Positions 1 through 6,982 of a stretch of 45,346 bases of DNA are shown here, in pieces. The notes beneath the pieces are model-generated. The model saw nothing but the letters and a program-made list of their open reading frames with translations. It searched no databases and was not told the DNA's origin. The stretch spans positions 1-45,346 of the forward strand of contig DATMBJ010000196.1 of assembly GCA_035559315.1 (NCBI GenBank), read 5' to 3'. This DNA is from DATLZM01 sp035559315 (GTDB lineage Bacteria > Actinomycetota > UBA4738 > HRBIN12). Numbering within the stretch: the first letter of the stretch is position 1; each line of letters opens with the position of its first letter. The position numbers were made by a program, and so were the translations under genes.

Positions 1-543
1 CGTGGCCGCGACCCGGTCCGCGGCTACGACCAGGAGCGCGTTCGCGAGCGCGGCCACGAACGTGAGCGCCCACACCCCGCCCCAGGAGGCGAGCGGGAGC
101 AGCGCGGGGTTGCCGACCTGGCTCGAGCCGAGCTGCCCCCAGGTGAATCCCCCGAGCGGCCAGGCGCCGCGCACCCACTCGAGCACCGTCCAGGCGGCCG
201 CGAGCCCCGCGGCGGAGCCGAGCGGCCGCTCGTCGCGCCACAGGACCGGCGTCACGGCCCCGAAGGCGGCCACGGACGCCGCCTGGGCCAGGACCAGGCC
301 GGTCCAGGCGAGCTCCCCGAACAGGAGGATCCAGGAGAGGGTCAGCCCGAAGTACGCGACGCCGAACACGAACCCCAGGGCCGCCCCGCGCGGCGGCCGG
401 GCCCGCCGGGCCAGCGCCACGAGCGGCGCGAGCGAGACCAGGGCCAGGGGCCAGAGGCCGGCGGGCGGGAGCGAGAACGAGAGGAGCGCGCCCGAGGCGG
501 CGGCGAGGAGCCCGGGCCAGGGGCGGCGTCGGGGGGGAGTCAG
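1..543 (-). CDS. lnt: Apolipoprotein N-acyltransferase, N-terminal part (runs off window)
   Basis: I translated the minus strand by hand; about 181 codons are open to the window edge. The protein is strongly hydrophobic with several membrane segments, and it contains blocks typical of Lnt: FGVAYFGLTLSW near residue 65, EWVRGAWPLGGFTWGQLG near 125 and NPALLPLASWGGVWALTF near 150. Lnt transfers the third acyl chain to the N-terminal cysteine of lipoproteins at the membrane; the nitrilase-like catalytic domain would lie beyond the window. No ATG, GTG or TTG occurs near the expected start in this frame. The best candidate is a CTG at 541-543, overlapping the TGA of the DUF4193 gene, so the start is uncertain. 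The family call is good, the start is not. Confidence 0.75.
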   Translation of the reverse strand, partial: MTPPRRRPWPGLLAAASGALLSFSLPPAGLWPLALVSLAPLVALARRARPPRGAALGFVFGVAYFGLTLSWILLFGELAWTGLVLAQAASVAAFGAVTPVLWRDERPLGSAAGLAAAWTVLEWVRGAWPLGGFTWGQLGSSQVGNPALLPLASWGGVWALTFVAALANALLVVAADRVAAT

Positions 544-905
544 GCGCAGTCCCGGCAGAGCATCCTGGTCTTGTCTTTGAGCTGGCTCCGGTGCTTGACC
601 AGGTAGCACTTCTGGCATACGAACTCGTGGGGCTGGGGCGGCACGACCTTCACGGCGAGGGGCTCGAGCCGCTCCTCCCGCGAGAGCGCGAGGAGCGCGT
701 CCTCTTCCTCCTCCTCGGCCGCCTTCGCCTCCTGCTTGACCAGGAGCTCCTGGATCGACTCGACGTCGCCCTCCTCCGGCTCCCTGGCGAGGGGGGCCGG
801 CTCCTCGGCGACCTCGACGTCCTCCGGTTCCTCCTCCTCTACCTCTACCTCGTCCACGAGGTCCTCGTCGTCGAGGCGATCCTCGATGTCCTCCATCCTG
901 CTCAT
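540..905 (-). CDS. DUF4193 family zinc-ribbon-like protein
   Basis: The product has 121 residues. The first 85 residues are extremely acidic (runs of Glu, Asp and Val). The basic C-terminal part carries CQKC near residue 98 and CRDC at 117-120, a likely zinc site. This shape (acidic arm, then a conserved CQKCYLV...CRDC tail) matches DUF4193, a small protein family of Actinobacteria with no known function. It starts with ATG at 905, preceded by GGGAGGATGAGC on the minus strand, and a TACAAT -10 box lies 30 bp upstream. The lnt gene follows directly and overlaps its stop. Confidence 0.85.
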   Translation of the reverse strand: MSRMEDIEDRLDDEDLVDEVEVEEEEPEDVEVAEEPAPLAREPEEGDVESIQELLVKQEAKAAEEEEEDALLALSREERLEPLAVKVVPPQPHEFVCQKCYLVKHRSQLKDKTRMLCRDCA

Positions 906-1297
906 CCTCCCGGTCGCCTCACGGCCGAAGCGGGGATTGTACCCCCCGCGGGCCGGGGGGTCGGTTCGCTTCCCGACATCCCGGTATTCGAACGGCGGAC
1001 GCCCCCCGGATGTTCCCGTCCGATGGTTCCCGCTCCGGCCCCCCTCCGAACCCCGGGCAGGCGAAACGAGGACCCGAGTGGCCTTTGGAGCCGCGGCGCC
1101 GGGGCGCCGCGTTGTCTACTCAGCCTCTCGGGTCCTCAGCGCCACCGCCGGGGCGGCAGCGCGATGCGCACGGTAACGAAGCCTCCCGGGGCTGTCAAAC
1201 GCGCCGGTCATGGGCCCCACCGGGACCATGCCGCCGTCCCCCTCCTCCTCCACCGCCGACGCCGGGCGCTCCCGGTCGGCCGCGGGGGGCTCGGGAG
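906..1297. other. Intergenic stretch of 392 bp without a recognisable gene
   Basis: This lies between the stop of the amidohydrolase gene and the start of DUF4193. I see the DUF4193 -10 box at 936-941 and a 9-bp perfect hairpin at 1092-1111 (CGCGGCGCC, two-base spacer, GGCGCCGCG) followed on plus by TTGTCT. The hairpin could be a weak terminator. No tRNA cloverleaf and no credible coding frame was found. Confidence 0.5.
936..941 (-). promoter_or_regulatory. -10 box of DUF4193
   Basis: The minus strand reads TACAAT, 5 of 6 matches to TATAAT, ending 30 bp before the ATG. No good -35 is visible at 17 bp. Confidence 0.5.
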
Positions 1298-2809
1298 TCA
1301 CCGGGCGGAGACCTCCCGCCCCATCGAGACCGTGAGCACCGGGCGCAGGTCCTCCAGGTCCTCCGCCTCGAAGGGGTCGAGCTCGTAGGCCGCGAGGTCG
1401 GCGTGGGCGCCGGGCTCGAGGGACCCCTTCTTCCCCTCCTGGTGGGCCAGGCGCGCGCTCCCGATCGTGTGCAGGCGGATGGCTTCGGCCCGGGACAGCC
1501 GCTGCGCGGGGTCGTGGTGCCCCTCCAGGGCGGCGAGCGCGGCCATCGGGTCGAGCGGGGTGATGGGCGAGTCGCTCCCGACCCCCACCTCCAAGCCGCG
1601 CTCGAGGAGCGAGCGGAAGGGGTTCATCCCCGCCGCCCGCTCCCAGCCCAGCCGGACCTCGTACAGGCCTCCCCGCTGGCCCCAAAGCGCGTCGAACGCG
1701 GGCTGGACGGAGATGGCGAGCCCGAGGGCCGCCGCGCGCTCGACGTGGGCGGAGGTCGGCATCTCGAAGTGCTCGATCCGGTGCCGGCGGGCGCGGAAGT
1801 GCCGGCGGGCGCGGGAGTCGAGGGTCCCGTAGATCCGCTCCCAGGTGCGGAGCACCTGCTCGATCGCCCGGTCCCCGATCGCGTGGAGCCCGACCTGGAG
1901 GCCGGCCGCGTGGGCGCCGTGGAGGAGCTCGGCGAGCTCGTCGTCGGCGAAGTACGTCTCCCCGCTCCCCTCCCCGTCCGCGTAGGGGGCCAGGAGCCCC
2001 GCGGTCCGGGCCCCGATCGAGCCGTCCACCGGGAGGTCGCCGCCGATCCTCCGCAGCCCCAGGTCCATCGCCTGCGCGACGTCCGTCGTGGCCAGGTAGA
2101 TCACGACGTCCACCGGCAGCCGGTCCCGGTGCTCGAGGAGGATCCGGACGTCCCGGAGCCCCCGGAGGGCCGGCATCGACATCTCGTGCACGCAGGTCAC
2201 CCCGCGGGAGGCCGCCAGGGCCGCCGCCCGGAGCTGGAGCTCCTGCACGTCGCGGTCGGGGATGGCCTGCGCGAACCACCGTCGCAGGCGCTGGTTCGCC
2301 TCCCCCGTGAGGGCGCCGGTCGGCCGCCCCCGCTCGTCGCGGCCGACGCCGGGTGCATCGAGGACCCCGGCCGCCCGGAGGGCGGCCGCGTTCGCGAGCG
2401 ACAGGTGGCCGTCCACCCGCACCAGGCACAGGGGCTGCGGCGAGACCCCGTCCAGGTCCTCGAGGCCCGGGAGCTCGGGCCGTGGCCAGCGGGACTCGTC
2501 GAACCCGTGGAGCAGCGTCGGGGCCTCCCTGCCGGCGGCCGCCCGCCGCGCGGCGTCGAGGAGCTCCTCCCGGGAACCCGCCGCCGCGATCTCGGGGTTC
2601 GCGAGGTGCTCGCCGGTCCCGGTGAGGTGCACGTGGGTGTCGACGAACCCGGGGAGGATCGTGGTGCCAGGGAGTTCCACGACCCGGTCCGCCTCTGGGA
2701 GCTCGCCGGAGCCGACCCGCTGGACGTGACGGCCGTCCACCAGCACCCACTCGCCCTCCGGTGGGTGCGAGAGGGTCCGGACGCGGGACGCTCGGTAGAG
2801 GGTGCGCAT
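1298..2809 (-). CDS. YtcJ-type metal-dependent amidohydrolase
   Basis: The product has 503 residues, close to the usual length of YtcJ-like amidohydrolases. The N-terminal beta-sandwich leads to PGFVDTHVHL with the metal-binding HVH at residues 59 and 61. Further family blocks are HAIGDRAIEQVL in the middle, RHRIEHFEM near residue 345 and GVGSDSPITPLDP near 415, whose Asp is the usual catalytic residue. Members hydrolyse C-N bonds of small, often heterocyclic or amide substrates in the cytoplasm; the substrate here is unknown. The gene starts at ATG 2809, 76 bp after the reverse transcriptase stop on the same strand. A second member of the family is at 34803-36461. Confidence 0.85.
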   Translation of the reverse strand: MRTLYRASRVRTLSHPPEGEWVLVDGRHVQRVGSGELPEADRVVELPGTTILPGFVDTHVHLTGTGEHLANPEIAAAGSREELLDAARRAAAGREAPTLLHGFDESRWPRPELPGLEDLDGVSPQPLCLVRVDGHLSLANAAALRAAGVLDAPGVGRDERGRPTGALTGEANQRLRRWFAQAIPDRDVQELQLRAAALAASRGVTCVHEMSMPALRGLRDVRILLEHRDRLPVDVVIYLATTDVAQAMDLGLRRIGGDLPVDGSIGARTAGLLAPYADGEGSGETYFADDELAELLHGAHAAGLQVGLHAIGDRAIEQVLRTWERIYGTLDSRARRHFRARRHRIEHFEMPTSAHVERAAALGLAISVQPAFDALWGQRGGLYEVRLGWERAAGMNPFRSLLERGLEVGVGSDSPITPLDPMAALAALEGHHDPAQRLSRAEAIRLHTIGSARLAHQEGKKGSLEPGAHADLAAYELDPFEAEDLEDLRPVLTVSMGREVSAR

Positions 2810-2885
2810 CGGGCGCCGATGATGCCACAGCTCGCGGCCCCGGTGGCAGCACCCGCTCCCCAGGCGGCGTCTGCCCTACGAGCGA

Positions 2886-3602
2886 TCAGCGGGGCAGACC
2901 CGAGGGACCGCCCCACCCCGTCATCGCCCGGACCTCCTCCGGGCCGGTGAGGATCCGGGTCTTGCGGGGGTTCGGGACGAGGCCCAGGGCGTCCAGGGCC
3001 CGGAGCGCGCGTTCGAGGCCCCGACGCGCGGCGTCCGGGCCCGGCGCGGGCGCGATCACGTCGTCCACCCAGCGGAGGTGGCGGAGTTCCGCGCCGCGGA
3101 GGGCCGCGTCCAGGGGCCCGAGGACGGCGTTGGCCAGGACGGCGGAGGGCTCGGGCCCCACCGGCAGGCCTCGCACCCCGCGCTCCTCGAACGACCGCAG
3201 GAGCCGTCCCAGGGGCCCGGCGAGGGCCGGTCCGCCCACCCATCGGAGGGCTCGTTCGACGGCCGCGGGGGCCGTCGAGGGGTAGAAGTCGGCGACGTCG
3301 AGGACGAGGACGGCCCGCACGTCGCGGGCCCTCAGCAGGGTGCCGAGGGCGGCCCGGTGGCGGGCGCGCGCCGCGGCCAGGGGCTCGAGCCGCCCCCCGG
3401 GCCCCGGGAGCGCGCGGTTCGCCACGACCTCCGGACCGAGGGCACGTTCGATCGCCGGCAGGGCCGCCTCGACCAGCCCCTCGTAGGCCCGGGCGTCCCG
3501 CTCGGGGAGCCGCGCGAGGAGCCGGCTCCCGCCGCCCGGGCGGGGCACCGGCGCGAACGAGGGGAGCTCGAGGTCCTCGGTTCCCCGGCGCGCCCTCGGC
3601 AT
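2886..3602 (-). CDS. Small stand-alone reverse transcriptase (RVT_1-like palm domain)
   Basis: The product has 238 residues. RT motifs are seen in order: motif A LDVADFYPS (Asp102 and Asp105), motif B GLPVGPEPSAVLAN (145-158), motif C LRWVDDV with the catalytic Asp pair at 180-181, and a motif D/E-like LGLVPNPRKTRIL (206-218). The FYPS and GLPVGP forms resemble the unknown-group and abortive-infection RTs more than retron or group II intron enzymes. Trp instead of Tyr or Phe before VDD is unusual. There is no maturase, endonuclease or thumb extension. I chose ATG 3602 because GGGAGGGG precedes it and upstream residues are low-complexity Arg/Gly/Pro. No intron ends or repeat pairs flank it. 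A TAGGAT -10 box at 3653-3658 suggests its own promoter. The function is not known. Confidence 0.75.
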   Translation of the reverse strand: MPRARRGTEDLELPSFAPVPRPGGGSRLLARLPERDARAYEGLVEAALPAIERALGPEVVANRALPGPGGRLEPLAAARARHRAALGTLLRARDVRAVLVLDVADFYPSTAPAAVERALRWVGGPALAGPLGRLLRSFEERGVRGLPVGPEPSAVLANAVLGPLDAALRGAELRHLRWVDDVIAPAPGPDAARRGLERALRALDALGLVPNPRKTRILTGPEEVRAMTGWGGPSGLPR

Positions 3603-3603
3603 C

Positions 3604-3630
3604 CCCTCCCTCCCCCGGCCCGAGGGAGGG
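3604..3630 (-). promoter_or_regulatory. Hairpin in the RT leader that covers its ribosome binding site
   Basis: On minus, CCCTCCCTC (3630-3622) pairs perfectly with GAGGGAGGG (3612-3604) across a 9-base loop. The 3' arm is the purine-rich RBS, ending one base before the ATG. A second small hairpin (GGCCG/CGGCC, 3633-3650) lies just upstream. This could limit translation of the RT; the regulatory role is inferred. Confidence 0.45.
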
Positions 3631-3652
3631 AGGGCCGCTCGCGGACGGCCGG

Positions 3653-3658
3653 ATCCTA
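3653..3658 (-). promoter_or_regulatory. -10 box of the reverse transcriptase gene
   Basis: The minus strand reads TAGGAT, about 50 bp before the ATG, giving a leader of about 40 bases. No convincing -35 is seen. Confidence 0.4.
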
Positions 3659-3786
3659 GCCCGCGGAGCCCCGGGGCGCGATCCCCCGGCCGGGGGTTCC
3701 CGGTTCGGGTCTCGGCGAGCCCGCCGCTCCCCCGGGCGGGTCGTCGTTCTCCCTGGGCGCGCCGCCGGCCGCTCCCCCGGCCGGCG

Positions 3787-3855
3787 CCGGACGGACCCCG
3801 CCCGGCCCTCCCGCCCCGTGGCCGGACGGGCCCCGCCCGACCGTCCCCCGCCCCG
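3787..3855. repeat. Two imperfect tandem repeats with a 35-bp period upstream of the Lrp-type gene
   Basis: Units at 3787-3818 and 3822-3855 both begin CCGGACGG and share CCCCGCCCG and GCCCCG, with about four substitutions and two single-base indels. GGCGCC flanks the pair on both sides. The repeats end 6 bp before the -10 box at 3862. They could be binding sites for the regulator itself or simply local duplication. Confidence 0.5.
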
Positions 3856-3861
3856 GCGCCG

Positions 3862-3867
3862 TATGCT
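3862..3867 (+). promoter_or_regulatory. -10 box of the Lrp/AsnC gene, leaderless arrangement
   Basis: TATGCT lies 6 bases before the GTG start at 3874. A transcription start 7 bases after the box would coincide with the start codon. No RBS is seen before the GTG. Confidence 0.55.
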
Positions 3868-3873
3868 CGCGGT

Positions 3874-4332
3874 GTGCTCGATGAGCGGGACCTGGACATC
3901 GTGGCGGCCCTCCAGGAGGACGCCCGGGCGACCTACGCCGAGGTCGGTCGTCGGGTCGGGCTCTCCCCCTCCGCGGTCCACGAGCGGGTCCGCAAGCTCG
4001 AGGCGGCCGGCGTGATCCGGGGCTACCGGGCGGTCGTGGACCCCGAGGCCCTCGGGCTGCTCGTGACGGCCCTGATCGCCGTCACCCCGCTCGACCCCAC
4101 CCAGCCCGACGACCTCCCCGAGCGGGTCGTCGACTTCCCCGAGGTGGAGGACTGCTACAGCGTGGCCGGGGAGGCGAACTACATCCTCAAGGTCCGGACG
4201 CGCTCCCCGAGCGGGCTCGAGGACCTGATCCGCCGGCTCCGCGAGAAGGCGGGGGTCGGGACCCGGACCACCGTCGTGCTCTCGATCCCCTTCGAGGGCA
4301 GGCCCACCCGCCCCCCGGCCCCCCCGGCCTGA
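3874..4332 (+). CDS. Lrp/AsnC family transcriptional regulator
   Basis: The product has 152 residues, the normal size. Residues 1-60 form the AsnC winged helix-turn-helix: LDERDLDIVAALQEDAR, then RVGLSPSAVHERVRKLEAAGVI. Residues 70-145 form the ligand-sensing RAM domain with GEANYILKVRT. Such proteins bind amino acids or related small molecules and act as oligomers on DNA. It starts at GTG 3874, giving the typical N-terminus. The gene is divergent from the RT gene (271 bp apart) and has the tandem repeats upstream. Its targets are unknown. Confidence 0.9.
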   Translation: MLDERDLDIVAALQEDARATYAEVGRRVGLSPSAVHERVRKLEAAGVIRGYRAVVDPEALGLLVTALIAVTPLDPTQPDDLPERVVDFPEVEDCYSVAGEANYILKVRTRSPSGLEDLIRRLREKAGVGTRTTVVLSIPFEGRPTRPPAPPA

Positions 4333-4341
4333 GCCGAGGCC

Positions 4342-4974
4342 TCAACCCCGGTCCCCGCCGACGCCGCCCAGGTCCCGGTACCGGTCGTAGAGCGCGAGGT
4401 AGCGGCGCCACAGCGGCGCCAGGCGGCCGCCCGGGTCGAGCTCGCGGAGGCTCCCCGGCCGGAACGGTCGGCCTCCCGGACCGATCGCGCCCAGTTCGGC
4501 CCGGTCGATCCCGAACTCCCCGAGCACCTCGACCACGGGCTCGGCCGCGTTGGCGAGGGCGAGCCACACCCGGTTGTTCAGGCTGTCCAGCTCCGCGGGT
4601 CGCAGGGCGCGCTCGGCGGAGGGCCTCCCCAGGCGGCGCGCGAGCTCGATCACCCAGCCGGGGAGCAGGTCGCCCCAGACCTCGGTCCTCCCCCCGATCG
4701 CCTCCCGCGCCACCAGGGGGTCGAGCCAGAGGTCCGGGTCCCGCAGCCGCGAGGCGACGGCGTCGGCGCCGTGGGCGATCGCCGCCCGCAGGGCCTGCAC
4801 GAGCGCCCGCGAGGTGTCGTCCTCGAGCCCCTCCAACCACGCGGCCCGCTCGACCAGGAACCGCCCCACGGAGCGGTCCAGGGCGGCCGCCACCACCTCC
4901 CTGGCCACGTCGGCGAACCGCCCGGCCAGGTCGGCGATCTCCCGCTCGAGCTGCTGCAGCTGCCCGGAGGCCAT
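4342..4974 (-). CDS. Uncharacterised helical protein
   Basis: The product has 210 residues and no recognised family. It appears mostly alpha-helical and soluble, starting with a heptad-like stretch (QLQQLEREIADLAGRFADVAREV). Later sections contain LLPGWVIELARRL near 105 and LDSLNNRVWLALANAAEPVVEVLGEFG near 130. It has no signal peptide, membrane segment or cysteine motif. It starts at ATG 4974, with a TACGCT -10 box at 5015-5020. It ends 9 bp from the convergent Lrp gene and is divergent from the FtsH-like gene. Codon use is as in its neighbours, which supports it as a real gene. Confidence 0.7.
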   Translation of the reverse strand: MASGQLQQLEREIADLAGRFADVAREVVAAALDRSVGRFLVERAAWLEGLEDDTSRALVQALRAAIAHGADAVASRLRDPDLWLDPLVAREAIGGRTEVWGDLLPGWVIELARRLGRPSAERALRPAELDSLNNRVWLALANAAEPVVEVLGEFGIDRAELGAIGPGGRPFRPGSLRELDPGGRLAPLWRRYLALYDRYRDLGGVGGDRG

Positions 4975-5014
4975 CGTCCCGCGGACCCGGACCCCCGAAC
5001 CGGGCCCCGGCCGG

Positions 5015-5046
5015 AGCGTACCCCAGGGCGCGGAACGGCGTAGACT
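5015..5046. promoter_or_regulatory. Divergent -10 boxes for the 210-aa protein (minus) and the FtsH-like protease (plus)
   Basis: TACGCT is read on minus at 5015-5020 and TAGACT on plus at 5041-5046. The plus leader would be about 54 bases and holds a perfect 10-bp palindrome (GGAGCGCTCC, 5087-5096) just before the RBS GGGAG. Confidence 0.45.
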
Positions 5047-5106
5047 GATGGCGCAGACACAGCGGCCGGCGGGAGCCCCGTCCGGCGGAGCGCTCCGGGA
5101 GCTGTC

Positions 5107-6921
5107 ATGGACCAGTACCGCAGGTACCTCCGGTGGATCAGGCGGGCGGCCCTCGTCCTCGGCGTCTACCTGTTGATCGCCTACCTCCTCCTCGGGATCA
5201 CGCCGGACGTGGCGCTCACGAACCCGGGGCCGACCCTCGCCCAGTACCGGGTGCTGATCATCCAGATCCTGTTCGCGATCGTCTTCATCCTGATCCAGTT
5301 CGTCGCGCTGTTCTGGTTCCTGGCCCGCGGCAACACCTACGTGATCTACCCGGGCGAGTACGACGTCACGTTCGACGACGTCCGGGGCCAGCCGGCGGCG
5401 GTGGAGGCGACCAAGGAGGTCCTCCGCCTGTTCCAGGGGTTCAAGGAGTTCAAGCAGATGGGCGGCTACCCGCCCCACGGGATCCTCTTCGAGGGACCGC
5501 CGGGCACGGGGAAGACGCTCCTCGCCAAGGCCATCGCCGGATCGTCGAGCGTCCCGTTCCTGTACGCGTCGGGCTCCGGCTTCGCCAACATGTTCCTCGG
5601 GATCCCCCAGCTCAAGATGCGCCGCCTGTTCTCCAAGGCTCGGGCGATGTCGGACAAGTACGGCGGCGCGGTGATCTTCGTCGACGAGCTCGACGCGATC
5701 GGCGGGAGCCGGGGCCTGGTCTCCGAGCGGAGCGCCCCCGATCGGACCGCGGACCGCGTGATCATGGGCGGCATGTGGGGCGGCGGGCTCGGGGTGATCA
5801 ACGAGCTGCTGGTCCAGATGGACGGGCTGGTGGTGCCCCGGGGCCTGTGGCGGCACGTCCGGCGGGTCCTGTTCCGGGCCAAGCCCAAGGTGCCCTTCTA
5901 CAACATCATGGTGATCGGGGCGACCAACCGGGCGAACACGCTGGACCCGGCGCTCCTCCGGCCGGGCCGGTTCGACCGGAAGATCCACGTTGGGCTCCCC
6001 GACCACGAGGGCCGCCGCGACATCGCCCGGTACTACCTGGCCAAGGTCCGCCACGAGCCGATCGACGTGGACAAGCTGGCCCGGATGACCGTGGGCTACT
6101 CGCCCGCGATGATCAAGAACATCGTGAACGAGGCCCTTATCTTCGCGCTGCAGGACGGCCGGGACGCGCTCCGCTGGGACGACCTCTGGCAGGCCAAGCT
6201 GGCCGAGGAGATCGGGCTCAAGCAGCCGGTGCGGTACACCGAGCGCGAGCGGGAGATGGTCGCGACCCACGAGGCCGCCCACGCCGTGGCCTCCTACACC
6301 CTCGAGCGCGGCGAGCGGCAGATCCAGGTCATCACGATCCAGAAGCGGGAGGGCGCCCTGGGGCTGGTCCACGGCCAGGACGTCGAGGACCGCTACCTCC
6401 GGACCCAGAAGGAGATCCTGGCCCGCCTCCAGGTCTCGCTGGCCGGGCTCGTGGCCGAGGAGATCTGGTTCGGCCAGACCACGACCGGGCCCTCGAGCGA
6501 CCTGGAGGCCGCCACCTGGAACGCGGCCGCGTACGTGGGCCTGTACGGGATGGGCCGGAGCCTGGTGTCCGCGAGCGCCCTGGCGAACCCCTTCGCCGGC
6601 GAGAACCCGATCAAGGCCGTCCTGGCCGACCCCGAGCGCCGCAAGGAGGTGCACGAGCTCCTCGAGGAGTCCAAGCGCCGGGTCCGCGCCCTCCTGCTCC
6701 AGAAGCGGCACGTCGTGGAGGGGATCCGCGACGCGCTCCTCGAGCGGGAGGAGCTGATCGGGGACGAGATCGAGGCGCTCATGGCCCAGCTCGGGGAGCG
6801 CGAGCCGCTCGAGGTGCCGGCGGGGTTGTTCACCGGGAACGGGCAGCAGGGCGCCCAGGGCGAGGGGCGCGAGGCGGGCGTCGCGCTGCCCCCGCCGCCG
6901 CCCAGGCCCGACCTGGGCTGA
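5107..6921 (+). CDS. FtsH-like membrane AAA+ metalloprotease, divergent subfamily
   Basis: The product has 604 residues. Two membrane segments (about 14-30 and 48-72) are followed by an AAA domain with Walker A GPPGTGKT (130-137), pore-loop-like FANMFLG (159-165), Walker B VIFVDELDAIG (189-199) and the second region of homology GATNRANTLDPALLRPGRFD (271-290). The M41 peptidase has the zinc motif HEAAH (388-392) and the distal ligand Asp in GPSSDLEAAT (465). FtsH degrades membrane and soluble proteins by ATP-driven threading. Two things are odd: about 45 extra residues lie between Walker B and the second region of homology, and the zinc motif is HEAAH rather than the usual HEAGH. The tail is Gly/Pro-rich. 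Activity is likely, since all catalytic ligands are present. Confidence 0.85.
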   Translation: MDQYRRYLRWIRRAALVLGVYLLIAYLLLGITPDVALTNPGPTLAQYRVLIIQILFAIVFILIQFVALFWFLARGNTYVIYPGEYDVTFDDVRGQPAAVEATKEVLRLFQGFKEFKQMGGYPPHGILFEGPPGTGKTLLAKAIAGSSSVPFLYASGSGFANMFLGIPQLKMRRLFSKARAMSDKYGGAVIFVDELDAIGGSRGLVSERSAPDRTADRVIMGGMWGGGLGVINELLVQMDGLVVPRGLWRHVRRVLFRAKPKVPFYNIMVIGATNRANTLDPALLRPGRFDRKIHVGLPDHEGRRDIARYYLAKVRHEPIDVDKLARMTVGYSPAMIKNIVNEALIFALQDGRDALRWDDLWQAKLAEEIGLKQPVRYTEREREMVATHEAAHAVASYTLERGERQIQVITIQKREGALGLVHGQDVEDRYLRTQKEILARLQVSLAGLVAEEIWFGQTTTGPSSDLEAATWNAAAYVGLYGMGRSLVSASALANPFAGENPIKAVLADPERRKEVHELLEESKRRVRALLLQKRHVVEGIRDALLEREELIGDEIEALMAQLGEREPLEVPAGLFTGNGQQGAQGEGREAGVALPPPPPRPDLG

Positions 6922-6969
6922 GCGCGGTCGCCCCCGAGCCGGCGGGAAGAGGGCGGCCCGGGCGGCGGT

Positions 6970-6975
6970 TATGCT
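6970..6975 (+). promoter_or_regulatory. -10 box of cysS, leaderless arrangement
   Basis: TATGCT lies 7 bases before GTG 6983, the same box and nearly the same spacing as at the Lrp gene. It supports the GTG start over the ATG at 6971, which lies inside the box. Confidence 0.55.
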
Positions 6976-6982
6976 CGGTACC

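Noticed and set aside
906..1297. tRNA or riboswitch in the largest gap
   Set aside because: GTTCGAAT-like bases near 990 do not sit in a matching T-stem and no cloverleaf can be drawn. Only a simple hairpin is present.
2886..3873. Group II intron, retron or diversity-generating element around the RT
   Set aside because: There is no maturase domain, no intron-like ends, no template/variable repeat pair and no retron-type inverted repeats of suitable length. An unknown RNA partner remains possible.
2886..3899. A longer form of the reverse transcriptase starting at 3899
   Set aside because: The extra 99 residues are Arg/Gly/Pro low complexity and overlap the Lrp start and its promoter; ATG 3602 has a good RBS.
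6494..6510. FtsH-like protein as an inactive homologue
   Set aside because: HEAAH still fits HExxH, and the third ligand Asp465 and both Walker motifs are present.
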